A DNA stretch of 64,000 nt, taken from assembly GCF_000724085.1 (NCBI RefSeq), contig NZ_CCDL010000001.1, forward strand, positions 930,001 through 994,000, in the 5' to 3' direction. Below, piece after piece: positions 56,358 through 64,000 of this stretch. Both the position numbers and the translations under genes were made by a program. The DNA is from Oceanobacillus manasiensis (GTDB lineage Bacteria > Bacillota > Bacilli > Bacillales > Amphibacillaceae). The stretch's first letter is position 1, and every line of letters starts with the position of its first letter. Under the pieces are notes generated by a model. The model was not told where the DNA came from and searched no databases. It saw only the letters and a program-made list of their open reading frames with translations.

Positions 56358-57767
56358 ATGGCAAAACAACAAATTGGTGTTATCGGCTTGGCAGTAATGG
56401 GTAAAAACCTTGCCTTAAATATTGAAAGTAGAGGCTACTCGGTTGCAGTGTTTAACCGCTCACCTGAGAAGACAGAAGCGTTTTTAAACGAAGAGGCAAA
56501 GGGCAAGAACTTTGTCGGTAGCAGCTCGATTGAAGAATTTGTTCAATCACTGGAAAAGCCTCGTAAAATTATGCTAATGGTTAAAGCAGGTCCAGCAACG
56601 GATGCAACCATTGAATCATTAAAACCTCACTTGGAAAAAGGCGACATTTTAATTGATGGTGGTAACACACTATTTGAAGATACTATCCGTCGTAATAAGA
56701 GCTTAAGCGAATCTGGCATCCATTTCATCGGTACAGGCGTATCAGGTGGAGAAGAAGGCGCACTTAAGGGTCCATCTATTATGCCAGGTGGGCAAAAAGA
56801 GGCTTATGATTTAGTAGCACCAATCTTTGAAGCTATTGCTGCTAAAGTAGATGGCGACAGCTGTACGACGTACATTGGCCCAGATGGAGCTGGTCATTAC
56901 GTAAAAATGGTGCATAACGGAATTGAATATGGTGACATGCAATTAATCTCAGAAGCATACTTCATTCTGAAGCATGTATTAGGCTTAGAGGCAGAAGAGC
57001 TACATGAGGTATTTACAGAATGGAATAAGGGTGAGCTTGACAGCTACTTAATCGAAATTACAGCAGATATCTTTACGAAAAAAGATGATGAGACAGGTAA
57101 GCCAATGGTAGACGTTATTCTAGATAAAGCTGGCCAAAAAGGTACTGGGAAATGGACAAGCAAAAATGCACTTGACCTAGGTGTTCCACTTCCATTGATT
57201 ACAGAATCTGTTTTTGCTCGTTACATTTCATCACTAAAAGAAGAACGTGTCCATGCAAGCAAAACAATTTCAGGACCGACACCTCAACCTTATGAAGGGG
57301 ATAAAAAAGAGCTTATTGAGGCAATTCGCAAAGCATTATACATGAGCAAAATTTGTTCGTACGCTCAAGGATTTGCTCAAATGCGTTCACAGTCTGATGA
57401 AAATGGCTGGGACTTAAACTATGGCGATATTGCAATGATCTGGCGTGGAGGCTGTATCATCCGTGCACACTTCCTGCAAAAAATTAAAGAAGCCTATGAC
57501 CGCGATGCTGAATTGAAAAACCTTCTGCTTGATCCATACTTCAAGGAAATTGTCGAAGGTTATCAGTCAGCACTACGTGAAGTTGTTGCTGTTGCAATTA
57601 AAAATGGTATTGCTGTTCCGACGCTTTCCAGTGCTGTTGCTTATTATGACAGCTACCGTAGTGAGGATCTTCCAGCAAACCTTATCCAGGCACAGCGTGA
57701 TTACTTCGGTGCACATACGTTTGAAAGAAAAGATAAAGAAGGCGTATTCCACCATAGCTGGTTCTAA
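56358..57767 (+). CDS. gnd: 6-phosphogluconate dehydrogenase
   Basis: Decarboxylating, NADP-dependent; makes ribulose 5-phosphate. 469 residues. Rossmann motif [18 protein letters not shown] with the NADP-selecting NRSPEK, substrate site [20 protein letters not shown], catalytic Lys in [17 protein letters not shown] and C-terminal [18 protein letters not shown]. Together with zwf and rpiB it covers the oxidative branch in this window. Confidence 0.97.
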   Translation: MAKQQIGVIGLAVMGKNLALNIESRGYSVAVFNRSPEKTEAFLNEEAKGKNFVGSSSIEEFVQSLEKPRKIMLMVKAGPATDATIESLKPHLEKGDILIDGGNTLFEDTIRRNKSLSESGIHFIGTGVSGGEEGALKGPSIMPGGQKEAYDLVAPIFEAIAAKVDGDSCTTYIGPDGAGHYVKMVHNGIEYGDMQLISEAYFILKHVLGLEAEELHEVFTEWNKGELDSYLIEITADIFTKKDDETGKPMVDVILDKAGQKGTGKWTSKNALDLGVPLPLITESVFARYISSLKEERVHASKTISGPTPQPYEGDKKELIEAIRKALYMSKICSYAQGFAQMRSQSDENGWDLNYGDIAMIWRGGCIIRAHFLQKIKEAYDRDAELKNLLLDPYFKEIVEGYQSALREVVAVAIKNGIAVPTLSSAVAYYDSYRSEDLPANLIQAQRDYFGAHTFERKDKEGVFHHSWF

Positions 57768-57784
57768 AATAAAAAGCATAAAGC

Positions 57785-57822
57785 AAACCCGACAACTGCG
57801 TCCAAGCAGCTGTCGGGTTTTT
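57785..57822 (+). terminator. Terminator after gnd
   Basis: AAACCCGACA and CTGC pair with GCAG and TGTCGGGTTT, followed by T residues. Confidence 0.88.
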
Positions 57823-57878
57823 AGTAGGAAAGATGAACAAAAGAACCAAGCAAATGCTCAAATACCGCAATAGCAAAA

Positions 57879-57908
57879 GGCCTACCATCTTTCGTAAGAT
57901 GATAGGCC
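57879..57908. terminator. Hairpin between gnd and the BCCT gene
   Basis: GGCCTACCATC and GATGATAGGCC pair (one mismatch). The minus strand continues with TTTTGC and the plus strand with ATTTTCATTTTT. Probably the terminator of the minus-strand transporter. Confidence 0.65.
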
Positions 57909-57961
57909 ATTTTCATTTTTGTACTTCTTTACCACCGCTAATGGATGTAGGAAGTGTGGTA

Positions 57962-59479
57962 CTAGTTTTGTTTTTTCCGTTCACTAATACCTTTTTCTTT
58001 ATTATAGTCCTCATTCAATGCTTTATACAGAGATATCATCATAAACAGCAATATAAAGGCGAAAGGAAACGCCGAGACGATCGATGCGGTTTGTAATGCA
58101 TCTAATCCTCCTGAAGCAAGTAGTACAGAAGCGGTTGCTGCCTGGATGAGTCCCCAAACCAATTTAATTTTGCTTGGTGGATTTAGACTACCATTTGTCG
58201 TTTGCATGCCCAGAACGAAGGTTGCAGAGTCAGCAGACGTAATAAAGAAGGTAGTGACTAACAGTATCGCTAGCACGGTCAATACGGAAGCAAAAGGGAA
58301 GGAGTCAAATAGTGCAAACAATGTCTCCTCTTGTGCTAAATCAGTTAACCCATTTGTTACCCCATGGAGTTCTTGGAATAAAGCGGAACCACCAAAAACG
58401 ACAAACCATAGTGCACAAACAATAGTTGGGAGGAAGAGGACGCCTATAACAAATTCACGAATTGTTCTCCCTTTTGATATTCGGGCAATAAATGTTCCAA
58501 CAAATGGGGACCATGCAATAAACCATGCCCAATAGAAAACAGTCCAGTCTTGAACCCAACCATTAAAATTCTCATCAAAGGAACCAGTTTGGAAACTGAG
58601 ACCCGGCAATGCTTCCAGATAGGAACCAACCGTTGAAATAAATGTATTAAGAATAAAATTTGTCGGACCGATAATTAAAGTTAACAAAAGCAATAATGCC
58701 GCTAGAATTAGGTTTGTATTACTTAAGTATTTCATACCTTTACTAATGCCTGTCCAGGCAGAAAACATAAACAGTATGGTTATAATGATGATAATAACGA
58801 GCTGTGTCGTGAAATTATTCTCTATACCAGAAACGAAGGATATACCTCCACTAATTTGTGAAGCTCCTAATCCTAGTGAGGTAGCCACACCAAAAACGGT
58901 AGCAAATACTGCAATCACATCAATCGTTTTTCCAACCCAACCTTTTGTTCTTACACCAAGTAGGGGTTCGAAAGTTGCGCTAATAAGCCCTGGTGCACCT
59001 CTTTTAAATTTAAAGTAAGCAATAGATAATGCGATAATGGTATAAATAGCCCATGTGTGTAATCCCCAGTGAAACACAGAATAACGAAGTGCATTTTTAG
59101 CTGCTTCTACGCTTTCTGGATCTGCTTCAGGAGGAGCAGCAAAGTGGGCTAAAGGCTCGGCAGCACCCCAAAAGATAATACCGATTCCCATTCCTGCACC
59201 AAACAGCATGGCAAACCAAGTGATTTTACTATATTCAGGCTTATCACCTTGTTTTCCTAAACGCATTTTTCCAAAACGGCTAAAGATTAGGTAGATAGAA
59301 AATATCAAAAATGTCGAGACAGAAACAATATAAAACCACCCGAAGTTTGATGTCAAAAAGCTTTGTGCTTGTGTTGTAATATTTTCTAGATTTGATGGTG
59401 CAAGTACGCCCCATAAAACAAAAACGGCGGATAGAAGCAACGATATCCAAAAGACTTGTCCAATTTTACCCATAAACAA
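57962..59479 (-). CDS. BCCT-family betaine/carnitine/choline transporter
   Basis: 505 residues, twelve predicted membrane helices. The Trp-rich substrate segment reads WTVFYWAWFIAWSPFVGTFI near residue 310, followed by ARISKGRTIREFVIGVL, the family signature; the glycine-rich GAGMGIGIIFWGAAEPLAHF lies near 95. OpuD-like and probably a Na+-coupled osmoprotectant importer. TTG 59479 is 6 bases after AAAGGAG; ATG 59473 is the alternative. The long charged C-terminus known to sense osmolarity in BetP is short here. Confidence 0.93.
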   Translation of the reverse strand: MFMGKIGQVFWISLLLSAVFVLWGVLAPSNLENITTQAQSFLTSNFGWFYIVSVSTFLIFSIYLIFSRFGKMRLGKQGDKPEYSKITWFAMLFGAGMGIGIIFWGAAEPLAHFAAPPEADPESVEAAKNALRYSVFHWGLHTWAIYTIIALSIAYFKFKRGAPGLISATFEPLLGVRTKGWVGKTIDVIAVFATVFGVATSLGLGASQISGGISFVSGIENNFTTQLVIIIIITILFMFSAWTGISKGMKYLSNTNLILAALLLLLTLIIGPTNFILNTFISTVGSYLEALPGLSFQTGSFDENFNGWVQDWTVFYWAWFIAWSPFVGTFIARISKGRTIREFVIGVLFLPTIVCALWFVVFGGSALFQELHGVTNGLTDLAQEETLFALFDSFPFASVLTVLAILLVTTFFITSADSATFVLGMQTTNGSLNPPSKIKLVWGLIQAATASVLLASGGLDALQTASIVSAFPFAFILLFMMISLYKALNEDYNKEKGISERKKQN

Positions 59480-60246
59480 TTCTATCTCCTTTCAAAACGT
59501 ATAATCAAAACAATATATAGTATAGGTTAGTAAGGCATCTTTTATAAAAGTTAATAACATAGTCCAAAATTACGTACCAAATAATCTTTCCTTTATAAAA
59601 AACCTATATAGAACGCCCTTTCTATTTTTAACATAACGCAGTGATGGTAGCAACCGAAATGAACAAGTAAAACTGTACGTTTTTTACAAACGGTAATAAC
59701 TATAAAAAGCCTTTACAAGCAAAGATACCGCTTACAAAAGAGGGTGAAAAGTATTGAATTACCTTAGGAAAAGGTTTGACTATTATAGGATTATATTGGT
59801 AATTTATTGAGATGGCTCGAATTATTGTTCAACAAACCGTATACTAATTAATGATAGATTATGTGAGAGGTTAACTATCTATTTATTTTTATGAGTTAAC
59901 GGGTGCTAAAACCCCGTTTTGTTCAACTAATACTAAGTGGAGAAAAACGTTAACTACTTATTGAAGTTTCAGTTTATAGTTTAGGTCTTTTGAAGGAGGC
60001 TCCTTTGTTAGTTCAACTAATGAAGATTCGCCTTCTTTTTTTGTTTTTCTGCAGCATAATGTGGAGAATAATGTAGAAATAAATCTAAAATTCTGAAAAA
60101 ACAAGACCTATTTACCCAGGACTATTGGCGCTATTCCAATCTAAGGAAATTCTGTATGATATTAATATCTGAATATTATGTCACGAAAAATTCAGAGAAG
60201 GAGGAATTGTTCATTTAGTAGACTACTATTTTAGAGGGGGAGAGAA
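59480..60246. other. Divergent intergenic region of 767 bases
   Basis: No gene is seen. It separates the minus-strand transporter from the plus-strand protease. GTTCAACTAAT occurs at 59921 and 60011. AACGGG (about 59898) can pair with CCCGTT (about 59912) followed by TTGTT, and AAGGAG-G-CTCCTT (about 59994) is a small palindrome. GTTAACT-like words recur at about 59870, 59895 and 59950. Regulatory meaning unknown. Confidence 0.4.
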
Positions 60247-63200
60247 ATGCGAAAGAAGATTGCCATTATATTTTTAGCAGTATTGTTAGCTTTTAGTAAC
60301 TTTGCCACGGTTAGTGCGGCTGAGAAAACACTACCACAGAATGCCAAGAAAAAGGACAAGGCCAAAACCACAGAAATAAAGGAAACAGAAGATCCTGACA
60401 AGGAAGTCCGAGTCATTGTTGAGATGGATGATGAAGCTCCAGTCGAAAAAGCTACCAAAAAAGGTATTATGTTTAATAAAATGCCTGAAAAAGAAAAGAA
60501 GAATTTAAACAAGGCTGCTAAAGCGAAACAAAAGGCAGTAAAAGACGAAATGAAACAAAAGAAAGTAAAAGCAAAATACTTACAAGAGTTTACAACAGTC
60601 GTTAACGGCTTTAGTGCTGAAGTAAAGCAGGGAGACCTTGAACTTATTAGAGAACTTCCCGATGTAAAAACAGTCTCAATCGTGACAGAGTACGAACAAC
60701 CAAAGGTTAAACCAGAAATGAAATATAGTAAAGAACTCGTAGAAGCACAAAAGGCTTGGCGGGATTATGGTTATAAAGGTGAAGGGATGGTAGTTGGTAT
60801 TATCGATACTGGTATCGACTATACCCACCAAGATATGATCCTTTCTGATGGCATAGAGGGTGACCTTTCCAAGAAATTTGTTGAGGACACCATTAGTGAG
60901 GAAGATTTACCAGGGAAATTCTATACAGAAAAAGTACCTTACGGATACAACTACATGGATGAAAATGATGAAGTGCGTGAAATCCATAGTGGTGCTAGTT
61001 ATCACGGGATGCATGTAGGCGGAACAGTTGCCGCGAACGGGGACGAGGATAACGGTGGTATTCTTGGAATCGCTCCAGAAGCACAACTGTTAGCACTGAA
61101 AGTATTCGGAAATGATCCAGAACTTCAAACAACATATGGTGACATTTACATTAAAGCAATCGATGATTCCATCAAGCTTGGTGCAGATGTTCTAAACATG
61201 AGTCTTGGGTCACCATCAGGATATGTGAATGCAGATGCTCCAGAACAACGCGCGGTATCTCGTGCAGTAGATAATGGTATTTTGATGTCCATTTCTGCTG
61301 GTAACTCCGCATTGTTTGGCGATGGATTTTTCTACCCATATGCATCCAACCCAGACTATGGGGTAAGTGGTTCACCAGGGGTTGCAAATGATTCTACACA
61401 AGTAGCATCCTTTGAAAACACTTATATGGACGTTGATGCACTTCAGTATAGCATTGACGGAGAAGCTGGAAGAGCAGCATTCTTTTCTGCTGGTAACACC
61501 TTACCTTCCACTGATGGAGAACAAATCGAAGTTCTTACAGCGGGACTTGGGCATCCGGGAGACTTCGAAGGTAAAGACTTCACAGGAAAATATGCATTAA
61601 TTCAGCGTGGCGAGCTTGCTTTTACAGAAAAAGCAATTAACGCACAGAACGCAGGAGCAGTAGGGGTAATTGTATACAATAACACAGATGGAATTGTAAA
61701 TATGGCTTCAGATCCATCCATCACAATCCCGTATTTGTTTATGTTAAAGAGTGATGGGGACAGACTTGCAGAAGCGGCTCAAAATGGACAAGCAGTTACG
61801 ATAGCATTTAACGGAGAAAAGACCCAAATGGAAAACACAGATGCTGGAAAAATGAGTGCTTTTTCTTCATGGGGGTTAACTCCAAACCTTGATTTTAAAC
61901 CAGAAATCACAGCACCAGGTGGTCAAATTCTTTCCACATTAAATGATGGACAGTACGGCCTAATGAGTGGAACGTCCATGGCAGCACCACATGTATCAGG
62001 CGGAAGTGCGCTTGTACTTCAGCGTGTGGATGAGGAGTTTGGCTATGGGAATGCAAACCGGGTTAATCATGCGAAAAACTTAATGCTAAATACGTCAACA
62101 CCAGTTGATTTTGATGGTGCTCCTGTCTCACCACGACGCCAGGGTGCTGGATTGATGCAAATCCATGCTGCACTATCAACGCCAGTAGTGGTGACAGAAT
62201 CAGCATCTAATGAAGCGAAAGTAGCTTTAAAAGAGATTAATAGTAATGAAGTGACATTTGAATTAACAGCAGAAAACTATTCGGATGAAGCTGTTACGTA
62301 CGATGTGTCGGCAAATGCACAAACAGATACACCCGTTAATGGTGGAAGCGCCATTGTTACAGCACCAAATATGTTTGGTGGAAATGACCTTGGTGACATC
62401 GCTACTGTAAACGGCGAGCCACTATCAACAATTGAAGTTCCGGCTAATGGACAGACAAGCCTTGAAGTAAGCATTGATCTTAGTGGAGTAGACGCTTCAC
62501 TTGCAGAAATTTTCACTAATGGGTATTGGGTAGAAGGGTTTGTTACGTTTACAGACCCAACTGATATGAACCCAGAATTAACCGTACCGTATGTAGGCTT
62601 CAAAGGCGCTTGGGATGATGCACCAATCTTTGATACACCATTATGGGATGCAAGCTCATTCTATGGCATGACAGGTATCGCTACGGATACTGGTGGAGGT
62701 AGCTATGGATTCCTTGGTGAAAACTTAGAAACTGGCGAATTTGATCCGGAAAAGATAGCCTTCTCACCAAATGGGAATGGAGTCCAAGACAATGCGTTGC
62801 TTATTCTTTCCTTCCTGCGAAATGCAAAAGAAGCGAAATTTAATGTACTAGACGAAGACAAAAAGGTCGTACGGACTATCCGATTAGAATCAGATTTACG
62901 TAAAAACTACTACGATGGTGGGCGTGCCCCTGAGTATTCCTTGTCAGCAAACCGGGCTTGGGATGGAAAAATTAACAACAAGTTAGCTGAAGATGGACAG
63001 TACTATTTGCAAGTAGAAGCAGTTATTGATTATCAAGATGCGGAAAAACAAACATTAGATCTACCAGTAATTCTTGATACAACAGCTCCTGAAGTAGATG
63101 CAACCATTGATCAAGACGGCGAAGTACTAACAGTGGCTGTAGATGATGGTGAAGGTAGTGGACTTGCTACATGGGACGTGCTTGTGGACGGTGAATCTGT

Positions 63201-64000
63201 GCTGGAAACACCTTATACAGAAAGTGTAACAGAACATGAACTGACAGATTTTGATGCTGAAAGCACTGTAACCGTGGTAGCAACAGACTATGCAGGAAAT
63301 GAGCAGGAAGAAGAGGCAGTAGTTGAAGAGCCAGCAGATACAACTGTACCAGATTTACATTTACTCACACCGGAACTGTTAGAGGCGTATGATTCAAGAG
63401 AAGTGCTCTTCTCTGGTTATGTAACAGATGAATCAGGGGTGAAAGAGGTCACGGTAGATGGGCAACAAGCTGAACTTGTCTACAATGAAGAAGAGGATCG
63501 TTATGACTTCTCTCTAACTCTTTCACATAAAAAGGATGACTTCTACTTCCGTCACATTAAAGCAGTAGACAATGCCGGAAATGAAACAGAAATCGGCAGA
63601 AGATATTTCGTTGACACAGAAGCAGCCACAATAAAAGTTAAGGCACCAAAGAAAACGAAAGAGGATAGCGTAACGGTTTCAGCAACGATCAAAGACAATT
63701 TTGATGATATTAATCTATATGTAAATGGGAACCATGTCTTTACACATGACATCTCCTCACCATATGGCAAAAAACGCTTTAAAGAGACAATCGAAGACAT
63801 TGAGCTTAATCTAGAGGACGGAGAAAATGTTTTCGAATTCAAAGTAGTAGACCTAGCTGGTCATGAGACAGTGGAAGAAGTCGTGATTACAAAGCAAGCT
63901 AAAAAGGAAAAAGAGAAGGACAAGGGAAAAGATAAGGACAAAGAGAAGTACGATTTTGTTGGCTATATCTTTGAGCGAGTATTCTCCTTTATCGGCAAGC
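60247..64000 (+). CDS. Large secreted subtilisin-like protease, 3' end cut by window
   Basis: 1251 residues are visible and the frame is still open at base 64000. ATG 60247 follows GAGGGGGAGA. Signal peptide with VSA near residue 24, Lys-rich propeptide (I9) to about 160, then S8 domain with Asp187 (GIIDTGIDYTHQD), His253 (SYHGMHVGG) and Ser577 (SGTSMAAPHVSGG). A PA domain (about 440-550, YALIQRGELAFTEKAINAQN) is inserted. Beta domains of the C5a-peptidase/lactocepin type follow (about 640-900, with FSPNGNGVQDNALLILSF), then repeated Ig-like modules (VDNAGNETE, VVDLAGHETV) and a Lys/Glu/Asp linker. Any wall anchor lies beyond the window. Confidence 0.92.
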   Translation, partial: MRKKIAIIFLAVLLAFSNFATVSAAEKTLPQNAKKKDKAKTTEIKETEDPDKEVRVIVEMDDEAPVEKATKKGIMFNKMPEKEKKNLNKAAKAKQKAVKDEMKQKKVKAKYLQEFTTVVNGFSAEVKQGDLELIRELPDVKTVSIVTEYEQPKVKPEMKYSKELVEAQKAWRDYGYKGEGMVVGIIDTGIDYTHQDMILSDGIEGDLSKKFVEDTISEEDLPGKFYTEKVPYGYNYMDENDEVREIHSGASYHGMHVGGTVAANGDEDNGGILGIAPEAQLLALKVFGNDPELQTTYGDIYIKAIDDSIKLGADVLNMSLGSPSGYVNADAPEQRAVSRAVDNGILMSISAGNSALFGDGFFYPYASNPDYGVSGSPGVANDSTQVASFENTYMDVDALQYSIDGEAGRAAFFSAGNTLPSTDGEQIEVLTAGLGHPGDFEGKDFTGKYALIQRGELAFTEKAINAQNAGAVGVIVYNNTDGIVNMASDPSITIPYLFMLKSDGDRLAEAAQNGQAVTIAFNGEKTQMENTDAGKMSAFSSWGLTPNLDFKPEITAPGGQILSTLNDGQYGLMSGTSMAAPHVSGGSALVLQRVDEEFGYGNANRVNHAKNLMLNTSTPVDFDGAPVSPRRQGAGLMQIHAALSTPVVVTESASNEAKVALKEINSNEVTFELTAENYSDEAVTYDVSANAQTDTPVNGGSAIVTAPNMFGGNDLGDIATVNGEPLSTIEVPANGQTSLEVSIDLSGVDASLAEIFTNGYWVEGFVTFTDPTDMNPELTVPYVGFKGAWDDAPIFDTPLWDASSFYGMTGIATDTGGGSYGFLGENLETGEFDPEKIAFSPNGNGVQDNALLILSFLRNAKEAKFNVLDEDKKVVRTIRLESDLRKNYYDGGRAPEYSLSANRAWDGKINNKLAEDGQYYLQVEAVIDYQDAEKQTLDLPVILDTTAPEVDATIDQDGEVLTVAVDDGEGSGLATWDVLVDGESVLETPYTESVTEHELTDFDAESTVTVVATDYAGNEQEEEAVVEEPADTTVPDLHLLTPELLEAYDSREVLFSGYVTDESGVKEVTVDGQQAELVYNEEEDRYDFSLTLSHKKDDFYFRHIKAVDNAGNETEIGRRYFVDTEAATIKVKAPKKTKEDSVTVSATIKDNFDDINLYVNGNHVFTHDISSPYGKKRFKETIEDIELNLEDGENVFEFKVVDLAGHETVEEVVITKQAKKEKEKDKGKDKDKEKYDFVGYIFERVFSFIGK

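Noticed and set aside
57833-58096. 87-codon plus-strand frame after gnd
   Set aside because: Covers the terminator hairpin and the antisense of the BCCT gene; no SD.

Overview
The window is chromosomal DNA of a low-to-moderate GC, endospore-forming, flagellated Bacillaceae. Sporulation genes (spoIIR, spoIID, spoIIQ, spoIIID), strong Shine-Dalgarno (SD) sequences with frequent TTG/GTG starts, and a gene order close to the rho-to-fabZ arc of Bacillus subtilis all point there. A BCCT-type osmolyte transporter and the recognisable intergenic repeats fit a halotolerant genus of the Oceanobacillus/Virgibacillus type. The genus is inferred from memory of gene order and protein style, not proven. No rRNA, tRNA, CRISPR array, insertion sequence or prophage structural gene was found.

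Layout. 1-12.2 kb: end of rho, L31 type B, tdk, prfA-prmC, spoIIR, a GNAT-like gene, a DnaA-box cluster, ywlC, mntP, ywlE, rpiB, ywlG, glyA, upp and mnaA. 12.3-14.5 kb: a secreted S8 protease. 14.9-22.3 kb: the complete F1Fo ATP synthase operon. 22.4-24.9 kb: ywzB, ywmB, murA. 25.1-35.1 kb: a complete dppABCDE-ykfABCD operon for murein-peptide uptake and breakdown, sitting between murA and spoIID. 35.2-39.9 kb: spoIID, spoIIQ, an AimR/arbitrium-like peptide receptor with a small secreted peptide gene, then spoIIID. 40.1-44.5 kb: mbl, flhO, flhP, an EpuA-type membrane protein, two intergenic repeats, a sigmaB-type small membrane protein and fabZ. 44.6-51.3 kb: small lipoprotein and YjfB genes, a short comK, and a TetR-adaptor-RND efflux operon. 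51.5-60 kb: zwf, a two-gene ThrE-like exporter, a c-subunit-like membrane protein, tagO, gnd and a BCCT transporter. 60.2 kb to the end: a large Vpr/lactocepin-like protease running off the window.

How the genes fit together. Most of the window is housekeeping: translation termination, one-carbon and pyrimidine salvage, ATP synthesis, envelope precursors (murA, mnaA, tagO), pentose-phosphate enzymes and the mother-cell/forespore programme. Candidate sigmaF promoters precede spoIIR and spoIIQ, a CodY-like box precedes dppA, and a sigmaB-like promoter precedes the small stress protein.

Most interesting parts. (1) A chromosomal AimR-like receptor that lacks most of its N-terminal DNA-binding domain. 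It is followed by a 50-residue secreted pre-peptide ending in two identical copies of DPGLGDMD, whose codons differ only synonymously. (2) A four-helix protein that looks like a tandem duplication of the ATP-synthase c-subunit hairpin with the ion-binding Glu kept in one half only. (3) A DnaA-box cluster overlapping an unlisted 44-codon gene upstream of ywlC.
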